Positions 1 to 5,577 of a stretch of 5,577 nt of DNA are shown piece by piece. This DNA comes from Phenylobacterium sp. (GTDB lineage: Bacteria; Pseudomonadota; Alphaproteobacteria; Caulobacterales; Caulobacteraceae). The translations under genes and the position numbers were made by a program. Every line of letters begins with the position of its first letter. Positions within the stretch are counted from its first letter, which is position 1. Location of the stretch: positions 1 to 5,577 of the forward strand of contig JANXXA010000573.1 of the NCBI GenBank assembly GCA_025350885.1, read 5' to 3'. The notes under the pieces were generated by a model. The model was not told the DNA's origin and did no database searches. It saw only the letters and a list, made by a program, of their open reading frames with translations.

Positions 1-1419
1 CTGGGCCAGCAGGGCGTCGTAGGCGGGGTTCTTGTAGTCCCCATAGTTCTGCGCCCCGGTGTTCGACTTCATCAGGCCCAGGAAGGTCATCGGGTCGTTG
101 AAATCGGCGATCCAGCTCATCGAGCCCACCTGAAAGTCGCGGTCGCGATAGGCGGCGAACGCCACCTGGCTCTCGTTCTGCACGATCGAGGCGTCGACGC
201 CGATGGCGCGCCAGTCGGCCTGGACGGCTTCCATCAGCAGCAGGGTCTCCGTCGCGCTGGAGGCCTTGATCTCCAGCTTCAGGGGATGGCCCGGCGAAAA
301 GCCCGCCTGGGCCAAGAGCGCCCTGGCCTCGACCTGGCGTTGGGCGAGGGATTGTCCGGCCCAGGCGGTGCGCGCGCCATAGGCGAAGTTGGCGACGCCG
401 GGCGGCACGAAGCTGTAGGCGGAAATCTGGCCCGCGCGCTGCAGCTTCTGGGTAACGAAGTCGCGGTCGATGGCTTCCGACAGGGCGCGCCGCACCCGCT
501 TGTCCTGCAACGGCTTCACGGTGCGGGTGTTGAACGACAGATAGTAGGTGGCCAGCGTCAGGTGGGGTCGTGGGTAGCCCGCCATGACCTCGCGCAGATG
601 CTGCAGGCGGTTCGACTGGAAGGTGGTGTTGAGGTCCAGTTCGCCGCGCTTCACCCGCCGCTCGGCGGAGATCACATCGCCGGTGGGAAAATAGTCGATC
701 CGGTCGATGCAGACGTGAGCGGCGTCGAAGAAGGCGGGGTTGCGCGCCACCCGCACCCGGTCCCCGAGGCGCCAGTCGATCAGCCGGTAGGCGCCGTTGG
801 AGACGTAGTTCTCAGGCTTGGTCCAGGCGTCGCCGAGCTTTTCGACCACGTGGCGCGGGACCGGATAGAAGCTCTGGTGCATCAGGAGTTGCGGCAGATA
901 GGGCGCCGGATGCTCCAGGGTGAGCTCAAGGGTGTGGGCGTCGAGCGCGCGTGCGCCGACGGCCTCCAGCGGCGCCTTGCCTTCGTTCACCGACCGGCCG
1001 TTCTTCAGCAGGGTGACCAGGTAGGCGTAGATCGAGGCGGTCTTTGGATCGAGAATCCGGCGGTAGGCATAGACGAAGTCGTCCGCCGTCAGTGCAACGC
1101 CGTCCGACCATTTGCTGTCCCGCAGGTGGAAGGTCCAGGTCAGGCCATCGGCGCTGGTCTCCCACGATGTCGCCATGCCCGGCAGGGGGCTGGCGTCCGG
1201 GGCCTCGGTGGTCAGGCCCACCATCAAATCGCCGATGACCCGGCTTTCGGTGAGCAGGTTGGCGGTCTGCGGGTCGAGCGTCAGGGGATCGCTCTCATTG
1301 CCGTATTCCAGGCAGACCTGGCCAGCCGGGCAGGCCGGCCGCTGCGCCTTGCCGCCCTGGCAGGCGGTCAGACCCAGCGCTGTGGCGGCGAGCAGGGTGG
1401 CGAGCAGGCGTCTATGCAA
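1..1419 (-). CDS. OppA-like peptide ABC transporter substrate-binding lipoprotein (C-terminus beyond window)
   Basis: This is the periplasmic, membrane-anchored binding protein of an oligopeptide ABC importer (SBP family 5). 473 codons are visible and the frame runs off the left edge in phase. E. coli OppA has about 540 residues, so roughly 65-70 are probably missing. Residues 1-20 form a lipoprotein signal: basic HRR, a Leu/Ala-rich core, and lipobox LTAC with Cys20. Then come DPLTLDPQ (about 44-51), LPGMATSWE (79-87) and WTFHLRDSKWSDG (95-107), which are typical of the family. Further on, SNGAYRLIDW, a VRRALSEAIDRD segment and a C-terminal WIADFNDPMTFL all resemble OppA as I recall it. The start is taken as TTG (1417-1419) with GGAG nine bases upstream. 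TTG at 1432-1434 is an in-frame alternative; no in-frame ATG or GTG exists nearby. It lies 75 bases after the cytochrome gene on the same strand. The family call is firm, the start is not, and the peptide ligand is unknown. Confidence 0.93.
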   Translation of the reverse strand, partial: MHRRLLATLLAATALGLTACQGGKAQRPACPAGQVCLEYGNESDPLTLDPQTANLLTESRVIGDLMVGLTTEAPDASPLPGMATSWETSADGLTWTFHLRDSKWSDGVALTADDFVYAYRRILDPKTASIYAYLVTLLKNGRSVNEGKAPLEAVGARALDAHTLELTLEHPAPYLPQLLMHQSFYPVPRHVVEKLGDAWTKPENYVSNGAYRLIDWRLGDRVRVARNPAFFDAAHVCIDRIDYFPTGDVISAERRVKRGELDLNTTFQSNRLQHLREVMAGYPRPHLTLATYYLSFNTRTVKPLQDKRVRRALSEAIDRDFVTQKLQRAGQISAYSFVPPGVANFAYGARTAWAGQSLAQRQVEARALLAQAGFSPGHPLKLEIKASSATETLLLMEAVQADWRAIGVDASIVQNESQVAFAAYRDRDFQVGSMSWIADFNDPMTFLGLMKSNTGAQNYGDYKNPAYDALLAQ

Positions 1420-1428
1420 CGGCGGTGA

Positions 1429-1432
1429 CTCC
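1429..1432 (-). promoter_or_regulatory. Ribosome-binding site deciding the TTG start of the peptide-binding protein
   Basis: GGAG on the minus strand sits nine bases before the TTG at 1417-1419, the start that gives the most compact lipoprotein signal. A competing signal, GAGG (1454-1457), lies five bases before an ATG at 1446-1448, but that ATG is in another frame and reaches a TGA after 26 codons. Confidence 0.4.
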
Positions 1433-1494
1433 AAGGGGGCGACCCCATCACTCCCTCGCGCGCGGTGAAAAGTCGAGCCGCCCGGGCTGGCGAT

Positions 1495-1854
1495 CTAAGG
1501 CGCGGCCAGATAGGCGATGAGGTCTTCCCGGTCCTTGGGGGTGGGCAGGCCCGAGAACGGCATCTTCGTGCCGGGCACAACCGCCTGGGGGTCCACCAGG
1601 AACGCGTCGATGATCTCCGGCGTCCAGGTCACCTCCGAGCGGCGCATCGGCGGAGAGTAGACATAGCCCTCCACCGCGCCCGCCTTGCGCCCGACGACGC
1701 CCTTAAGGTGCGGTCCGAGTGCGCTCTGCTCCGGATCCATGCTGTGGCAGGCGGCGCACTGCGCGTAGACCGCCTTGCCGGCCTGCTCGTCGCCGGCCGC
1801 GAGCGCCTGGCCGGGCGGCGCAAGACAAAGCAGCAGCAGCGGCAGGCGGATCAC
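1495..1854 (-). CDS. Small class I c-type cytochrome, probable electron acceptor subunit of the GMC dehydrogenase
   Basis: This is a 119-residue periplasmic monohaem cytochrome c. Residues 1 to about 20 form a Sec signal (Leu-rich core, likely cleavage after ALAA). The haem-binding motif CAACH is at 33-37, with His37 as proximal ligand. GPHLKGVVGRKAG (47-59) is the usual class I stretch after the haem site, and Met98 in GTKMPFSG is the expected distal ligand. The start is GTG: its first base lies in the last codons of the upstream flavoprotein gene and the two overlap by four bases (GTGA), so translation is probably coupled. Inferred role: to take electrons from the flavoprotein and pass them to the respiratory chain. 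Classical gluconate dehydrogenases use a much larger three-haem cytochrome, so this single-haem form is a reduced version. The family is certain; the partnership rests on operon position. Confidence 0.95.
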   Translation of the reverse strand: MIRLPLLLLCLAPPGQALAAGDEQAGKAVYAQCAACHSMDPEQSALGPHLKGVVGRKAGAVEGYVYSPPMRRSEVTWTPEIIDAFLVDPQAVVPGTKMPFSGLPTPKDREDLIAYLAAP

Positions 1855-3617
1855 GTCAGCATGCCAGGTGACTTAAGGTAGCGATCGCGGATCGCCTCGG
1901 CCGTGCGGTAGGCGAGCGCGGCCACTGGCCCGGTGGGGTTGTAGGCGGAGTTGTGCGGGAAGGCCGACGCGCCGACCACGAAGACGTTGGGCGCGTCCCA
2001 GCTCTGCAGCCAGGTGTTCACCGCGCTGGTCCTCGGCTTGGTCCCCATGATCGCCCCGCCGGTGTTGTGGGTGGACTGATAGGGGATCACCGACCACGAT
2101 TTGCGGAAACTGGGCGGGTCCGCGCGCGTCGGGTTCATCGCCTTGCCGATCCGCGCGCACATCTCCGCAGCGTGGCTGTTCTGCCGCTGATCGTTGTCCT
2201 TGAAGTCAAAGGTCATGCGCAGCAGCGGCTGGCCGAACCGATTGCGGTAAGTCGGATCGAGGTCCAGGTAGTTCTGCCGGTGCGGCATGACCGCACCCAG
2301 CGAACTGATGTTCAGCGCCGACTGGTACCCCTTGGCCGTGGCCCGCTTCCATTCAGAGCCCCAGGCAGGCGTGCCCGCCGGCGTCGGGCGGTAGCCGATG
2401 GGCCGTCCGCCGGAACCGCCGCAGGTGATGGTCGAGCCGCCGATGTAGCCGCGCAGCCCCCGATCAAAGTCCCAGTCGGCGTTGTAGTCGTCCACCAGCG
2501 CGCCCATCCCCCCGGTCGCCAGGAAGGGGTTGAAGTTCTTGCCTTCGAAGAACAGCTGCTGGCCGGCGCCGCCCTGGTAGCAGTAGTGGCTGCCGACGAT
2601 CCCGGCTCCGGTCTTCGGGTCGTAGGGTTTCCCGATCCCCGACAGCAGCATCAGGTGCACATTGGCCAGCCCGTAGGCGCACAGGATCACCAGGTCGGCC
2701 GGCTGCTCAAGCTCCTCGCCGGTCTGCACGTTCAGGTAGACGACTCCGGTAGCCTTCTTGCCGGTGGAGTCGAGCAGCACCTTCTGGACCCAGCACCAGG
2801 TTCGCAGGTCCACGTTGGGATTCTTCAGAGCGACCGGAATCACCGTGATGTGCGGGCTGCCCTTGGCGTTGGATTCGCAGCCGAATCGCTCGCAGAATCC
2901 GCAATACTGGCATTGGCCGAGCCGCATGCCGTCCGGGTTGACGTAGGGCCTCGAGGCGTTGGCCGTGGGCCGCGGGAAGGGATTCAACCCCAGACCCTTC
3001 GTCGCCTCCGTAAACAGCTTGGCGGCGTAGCTGTCGACCAGCGGCGGCAGCGGGTAGTCGCGGCCTCGGGGCGCCTCGAAGGGGTTGCCGCCGGGTTGCT
3101 TGCGCCCCTGCAGGTTGCCGGCTTTGCCGGAGACCCCCGCGACATACTCGAACTTGTCGTAGTAGGGCTCAAGCTCCGCATAGCTGACGCCCCAGTCGCG
3201 CAGCGGCATGTCGCCGGGGATGAACTTCGCCCCATAGCGCTCGGTGTACATCGCGCGGATCTTCAGGTCGCTGTCCGGCCAGCGCCAGGTGGCGCCGTTC
3301 CAGTGCACGCCCGACCCGCCGACGCCCTCGCCGGGAAGGAACGAGCCCAGCCGGCGCATCGGCAGGGCTTCCTCGGCCGGGGTGTTCCGGACGCTCACCG
3401 TGTCCTTGGCGGTATCCATCATCAGGTCGGTGCGCTGGGCGAAACGAAGCTCATCGCGGATCGAGGGGACGCCGAAATCCTCCTCGGTCGAGCGCGGGCC
3501 GCCGCGCTCAAGCACAGCGATTTTCAGGCCGGTCGGACCGAGCTCGCGAGCCATGATGCCGCCCGTCCAGCCCATGCCGACAATGACGATATCGACGGGC
3601 GGAAGCTTACGAGCCAC
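1851..3617 (-). CDS. GMC-family FAD-dependent dehydrogenase, gluconate 2-dehydrogenase large-subunit type
   Basis: This is the flavoprotein subunit (588 residues) of a membrane-linked alcohol/sugar-type dehydrogenase. The FAD-binding GMGWTG loop is at residues 14-19, with Glu37 at the end of the Rossmann unit (VLERGG). A second flavin-contact stretch, GEGVGGSGVHWNG, covers 96-108. The C-terminal domain has His517 (STHNTGG) and Asn560 (AYNPTGP), which align with the catalytic His/His or His/Asn pair of GMC enzymes. Cys236, 239, 242 and 247 form CxxCxxCxxxxC, as in gluconate dehydrogenases, and probably bind an iron-sulphur cluster. There is no signal peptide, so export is expected together with the Tat-bearing small subunit. 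The start is GTG (3615-3617), with AGGGGG seven bases upstream overlapping the preceding gene's stop. It lies 12 bases after subunit 3 and overlaps the cytochrome gene by four. The substrate is unknown. Confidence 0.95.
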   Translation of the reverse strand: MARKLPPVDIVIVGMGWTGGIMARELGPTGLKIAVLERGGPRSTEEDFGVPSIRDELRFAQRTDLMMDTAKDTVSVRNTPAEEALPMRRLGSFLPGEGVGGSGVHWNGATWRWPDSDLKIRAMYTERYGAKFIPGDMPLRDWGVSYAELEPYYDKFEYVAGVSGKAGNLQGRKQPGGNPFEAPRGRDYPLPPLVDSYAAKLFTEATKGLGLNPFPRPTANASRPYVNPDGMRLGQCQYCGFCERFGCESNAKGSPHITVIPVALKNPNVDLRTWCWVQKVLLDSTGKKATGVVYLNVQTGEELEQPADLVILCAYGLANVHLMLLSGIGKPYDPKTGAGIVGSHYCYQGGAGQQLFFEGKNFNPFLATGGMGALVDDYNADWDFDRGLRGYIGGSTITCGGSGGRPIGYRPTPAGTPAWGSEWKRATAKGYQSALNISSLGAVMPHRQNYLDLDPTYRNRFGQPLLRMTFDFKDNDQRQNSHAAEMCARIGKAMNPTRADPPSFRKSWSVIPYQSTHNTGGAIMGTKPRTSAVNTWLQSWDAPNVFVVGASAFPHNSAYNPTGPVAALAYRTAEAIRDRYLKSPGMLT

Positions 3618-3629
3618 GCTTGCGCCCCC

Positions 3630-4344
3630 TCATGACATGTCCGCGATGCTGAGCGGATTGGCGGGGAACCGGCGTCCGTCGCCGTAATTGCGGATGTTCT
3701 GGGCGTTGTTGGCCATGACGCCGGGAAAGCCGATCATCTTCCAGGCCGCTTTGTCGCGGTTGCCGCCATAGATCGGGTCGGCGAACATCCCTTCCATGAC
3801 CGTCTGGTAGAGAACGTCAAAGAAGGCGCGGGCGGGCAATCCGCCCGGCAGCTTCATGTCGCCCTTGCGGAGCGCCAGCAGGAAGGCTTCCTTGTCGACT
3901 GCGGCGAGCCGGTCGAAAGTCCTGCCGTGCGCGGCGCGGCACCAGGCGTTGCTCTGGGCGATCCCGGCCCGGTAGAGCTCGGCCGGCGTCATCGCCAGCT
4001 GATAGCCCTGGTTCGGCGTTCCGGTCTTCCAGGGACCCTGCAGGTAGAGCCGGTCGCCCTTGCCCCAGCCGCCCGCCAGCGCTCGGTCAACGAATGTCGC
4101 CACGCCGAGCTCGACCCCGTCGGCGGTCAGCTCGTCGGCCGGGATCATGTGCGCCACCACGGCCTCGACAAACAGCGCCTCCGACGGCTTGAGGAAGGTG
4201 TAGCCGGCTGGCGACGCCGAAGCCGCCCCATGGGCTGGAGCCGGGGTCGGGCCTGGCGCCGGCGGCGCCGGCGGCGCCGGCGGAGCTGGCGACGCCCCCC
4301 GCCAGCAGCAGGAGGGCGCGTCGATCAACCCTGGTCCCCGGCAT
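3630..4344 (-). CDS. Gluconate 2-dehydrogenase subunit 3 family protein, with an apparent frameshift between signal peptide and mature domain
   Basis: This is the small subunit of the dehydrogenase, expected to carry the export signal and stabilise the flavoprotein. The mature domain reads cleanly from Tyr at 4200-4202 to TGA at 3630-3632: FLKPSEALFVEAVVAHMIP, GVATFVDRALAGGWG, GPWKTGTPNQGYQ, and the signature FADPIYGGNRDKAAWKMIGF. The best start, ATG at 4342-4344, has AAGGGGG (4350-4356) five bases upstream and begins MPGTRVDRRALLLLAGG, a Tat-like twin-arginine signal, but in a different frame that stops at 4087. The two frames join if one base is lost between about 4203 and 4325. The span of 715 nt is one more than a multiple of three, so the repaired product would be about 237 residues, normal for the family. 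A candidate site is the six-G run at 4295-4300. Without repair this is a broken gene; the open mature-frame ORF that extends upstream to 4457 has no signal peptide. The family is certain; the cause of the shift is not. Confidence 0.88.
4255..4290. repeat. 9-bp GGCGCCGGC tandem repeat, three perfect copies plus one degenerate copy
   Basis: Three exact copies of GGCGCCGGC (4255-4281) are followed by GGAGCTGGC (4282-4290). They lie in the linker of the small-subunit gene. In the mature frame they encode a Pro/Pro/Ala repeat and in the signal frame a Gly/Ala/Ala repeat. The unit is a multiple of three, so copy-number change would alter linker length but not the reading frame. Each unit contains the palindrome GGCGCC. 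Confidence 0.85.
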
Positions 4345-4367
4345 CCGCACCCCCTTCGCCCGCCTGG

Positions 4368-4396
4368 AAGAGAGGCTACGCGACAGTCCCCGTCAA
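4368..4396 (-). promoter_or_regulatory. Possible sigma-70-type promoter of the dehydrogenase operon
   Basis: On the minus strand TTGACG (4391-4396), a good -35 match, is followed after 17 bases by TCTCTT (4368-4373), a weak -10 with three of six consensus bases. Transcription would start about 15-20 bases before the subunit 3 ATG. The -35 overlaps a perfect five-base inverted repeat, CCGTC-5-GACGG (4390-4404), which could be a regulator site or chance. The weak -10 keeps confidence low. Confidence 0.3.
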
Positions 4397-4466
4397 GACG
4401 ACGGAAACCTCCTAATTCGCCTGAATCCAACCGAGGAATCGACGGACTCGGGTTCAAGAGGGCGGG

Positions 4467-4931
4467 TCAGAGCACGGCGCCGGTCACGTCGTTTTCTTTC
4501 AGGACGGCGATCTCCGTGTCGGACAGCCCGAGGAGTTCGCGCAGCAGCTCCTCGGAGTGCTCGCCAAACCTCGGCGGGTGGCGGCTGGCCGTCAGCGGCG
4601 CACCGGTCATCCGCCACAGAAAGCCGTTATAGCGATGCTCTCCGAGATCGGGGCGGGTGAGCGGGGTGAACCAGTCGTGCGCGGCGAGGTGTTCGCAGGC
4701 CAGGGCCTCGCCGCACGGCCGCACCACGGCGGCGGCCTGCAGCGCCGCCGCCAGGGCCGGGGCCTTCTGCATCCGGGTCCAGGCGCCGAGGGTCTCGTCC
4801 AGCGCCGCGCGCGCGAACAGCCGTGCGGCGGCTGTCGCGAAGGCCGGATCGTCCAATCCGGCCGGCCGGCCGGGCAGGCTGAGCAGGCCGCGCCAGGCGG
4901 CGTCGTCGGGGATCGACAGGCGGCCGCCACG
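4467..4931 (-). pseudogene. C-terminal remnant of a CaiB/BaiF family III CoA-transferase
   Basis: About 155 codons match the C-terminal part of family III CoA-transferases, cytosolic enzymes that move CoA between carboxylic acids. Recognisable pieces are LSIPDDAAWRGLLSLPGRP, DDPAFATAAARLFARAALDE, LAAHDWFTPLTRPDLGEHRY and the closing stretch GEHSEELLRELLGLSDTEIA, which is typical of the family, followed by TGA at 4467-4469. Intact members have roughly 380-400 residues, so the N-terminal half with the catalytic Asp and CoA-binding regions is missing. Upstream of about 4931 the frame stays open but no longer resembles the family, its codons become AT-richer at third positions, and it has no ATG, GTG or TTG between 4931 and 5087. 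The other two frames do not continue the homology either. It therefore looks 5'-truncated rather than frameshifted. It ends 122 bases before the dehydrogenase operon start. Confidence 0.75.
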
Positions 4932-5087
4932 CGGGCGCTCAAGAGTTTCGGCGTGGCGCCGGTCGAGGCCGCCGAATTCTGGACCACCTTCATCCTGGGT
5001 GGCTGGGCTGCGGCCTCGGCCCGCTATGGCGGGCGGAAGAAAGCCGGCGGACGAGCCGATGTCCTGCTTGGCGCCGCCCCGCGATAG
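4926..5087 (+). pseudogene. Possible 3' remnant of an unidentified plus-strand gene
   Basis: A plus-strand frame ending with TAG at 5085-5087 reads plausibly as protein over its last 53 codons: ATRALKSFGVAPVEAAEF, then WTTFILGGWAAASARYGG, then a basic tail. It has strongly GC-biased third positions and two helix-like segments. I do not recognise the family; the two helices could suit a regulator C-terminus, but that is a guess. Left of about 4926 the same frame is only the antisense of the CoA-transferase fragment. The only in-frame candidate start I noticed is GTG (4953-4955), without a ribosome-binding site. The stop lies 48 bases before the monooxygenase start on the same strand. It could equally be non-coding spacer with chance codon bias. 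Confidence 0.3.
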
Positions 5088-5095
5088 GTTATCGT
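5068..5095 (+). promoter_or_regulatory. Possible promoter of the luciferase-like monooxygenase gene
   Basis: TTGGCG (5068-5073) and TATCGT (5090-5095) are separated by 16 bases and match the sigma-70 boxes at four of six positions each, giving a leader of about 35 bases. A five-base inverted repeat, CGGTC-AGC-GACCG (5096-5108), sits at the predicted start point and could be an operator. In GC-rich DNA such matches often occur by chance. Confidence 0.28.
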
Positions 5096-5135
5096 CGGTC
5101 AGCGACCGCCCGGCAGAGGCGGCCCGGAGGATGTG

Positions 5136-5577
5136 ATGAAGTTCACCTGGTTCAATCTGATGCCGTGGCCCTATCTGCCGGACGACTTCCGGGAGAAGAA
5201 CCGTTCGGTCTGGGTGGATATCGACCAGAAGCTGTTCGACCCGGTCAAGAGCCACGAGGTCTACAACACCTATATGGACCTCCTGGAATACGCCGACACC
5301 CTGGGGTTCGACGGGATCGGGGTGAACGAGCACCACCAGAACGGCTACGGCATCATGCCCAGCCCCAATATCATTGCCGCGGGCCTGGCGCGCCGCACCA
5401 AGGATGCGGCCATCGTCGTGCTGGGCAACTCCATCGCCCTCTATAACCCCCCGATCCGGGTGGCCGAAGAGTTCGCCATGCTGGACTGCATTTCCGGCGG
5501 GCGGCTGGTGGCCGGGTTCCCGGTCGGGACCTCGATGGACACCAACTACTGCTACGGCCAGATCCCCAGCCTGACAC
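5136..5577 (+). CDS. Luciferase-like (LLM class) flavin-dependent monooxygenase, N-terminal part
   Basis: The first 147 codons of a cytosolic monooxygenase of the bacterial luciferase-like family are present; such enzymes use reduced FMN or F420 and oxygen. The ATG has GGAGG (5126-5130) five bases upstream; an ATG at 5131 is out of frame. Visible family landmarks are the first beta strand (KFTWFNLMPWPYLP), DLLEYADTLGFDGIGVNEHH with EHH at 65-67, LGNSIALYNPPIRVAEE (96-112), and LDCISGGRLVAGFPVGTS, which follows the LuxA pattern of flavin-binding barrel strands. Full-length members have roughly 350-400 residues, so more than half lies beyond the right edge. The close fit of the NPPIRVAEEFAMLD...SGGR...GFPVGTSMD pattern suggests a subfamily from degradative gene clusters, but the substrate cannot be told. 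It is transcribed away from the CoA-transferase remnant. Confidence 0.93.
   Translation, partial: MKFTWFNLMPWPYLPDDFREKNRSVWVDIDQKLFDPVKSHEVYNTYMDLLEYADTLGFDGIGVNEHHQNGYGIMPSPNIIAAGLARRTKDAAIVVLGNSIALYNPPIRVAEEFAMLDCISGGRLVAGFPVGTSMDTNYCYGQIPSLT

Noticed and set aside
286..1428. A 380-codon plus-strand open frame opposite the peptide-binding protein
   Set aside because: It is antisense to a clear OppA-like protein, shows low-complexity composition and has no family features.
1436..1446. GGGG-TCG-CCCC mini-hairpin on the minus strand near the binding-protein start
   Set aside because: The stem is only four pairs and overlaps the suspected homopolymer error, so a regulatory role cannot be supported.
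1468..1488. Short hairpin AGCC-CGGGC-GGCT followed by four T residues on the minus strand after the cytochrome gene
   Set aside because: A four-base-pair stem and a separated four-T run are too weak to call a terminator, although one would fit this place.
1953..3635. A 560-codon plus-strand open frame opposite the GMC flavoprotein
   Set aside because: It mirrors a well-supported gene in GC-rich DNA, its product has no recognisable motif and is rich in Arg, Ala, Gly and Val as antisense frames are, and the minus strand carries all conserved motifs.
3927..4415. Plus-strand open frame with a long Arg-rich stretch across the 9-bp repeat
   Set aside because: The Arg run is just the GC-rich repeat read in another frame; no start signal or homology is visible.
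5106..5122. CCGCC-7-GGCGG inverted repeat before the monooxygenase ribosome site
   Set aside because: Five-base GC stems are common by chance at this base composition, and it overlaps another equally weak repeat.
4467..5336. Full 289-codon minus-strand frame as one protein
   Set aside because: Only the last 155 codons resemble a CoA-transferase; the rest is antisense to the monooxygenase and spacer, and its ATG lies inside the monooxygenase gene.
1..5577. Search for RNA genes, CRISPR arrays, insertion sequences and phage attachment sites
   Set aside because: No tRNA-like folds, regularly spaced repeats, transposase motifs or long terminal inverted repeats were seen by eye on either strand.

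Overview
The window looks like chromosomal DNA from a high-GC Gram-negative bacterium, most likely an alphaproteobacterium of the Caulobacter/Phenylobacterium or sphingomonad type. That inference rests on the strong G/C third-position bias, lipoprotein and Tat-type export signals, a gluconate-dehydrogenase-like operon with a small cytochrome c, and neighbouring CoA-transferase and luciferase-like monooxygenase genes. The genus is a guess; no rRNA or marker gene is present.

Layout. Positions 1-1419 (minus strand) hold most of an OppA-like peptide-binding lipoprotein whose C-terminus runs off the left edge. Positions 1495-4344 (minus strand) hold a tight three-gene operon read right to left: a gluconate 2-dehydrogenase subunit 3-type protein with a Tat-like signal, a 588-residue GMC flavoprotein with a four-cysteine cluster, and a 119-residue monohaem cytochrome c. 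Positions 4467 to about 4931 (minus strand) are the C-terminal part of a family III (CaiB/BaiF) CoA-transferase without its N-terminal half. From about 4926 to 5087 (plus strand) there is a possible tail of an unidentified gene, also without its beginning. From 5136 to the right edge (plus strand) lies the N-terminal part of a luciferase-like flavin-dependent monooxygenase.

How the genes work together. The three operon genes fit one membrane-associated periplasmic dehydrogenase. The flavoprotein oxidises an alcohol or sugar-type substrate, electrons pass through its cysteine cluster to the cytochrome c, and the small subunit carries the export signal for the complex, because the flavoprotein has no signal of its own. 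The substrate cannot be read from the sequence. The peptide-binding protein is probably a separate transport function. The CoA-transferase remnant and the monooxygenase suggest an accessory catabolic neighbourhood.

Main oddities. (1) The signal peptide and mature domain of the small subunit are in different reading frames. (2) The peptide-binding gene has no in-frame ATG or GTG start, while a well-placed ATG with a ribosome-binding site lies just upstream in the wrong frame. Both could be one-base homopolymer errors. (3) A CoA-transferase fragment and an opposite-strand ORF tail meet head to head near 4920-4931, which looks like a rearrangement scar. I saw no RNA gene, CRISPR array, insertion sequence or clear new system.
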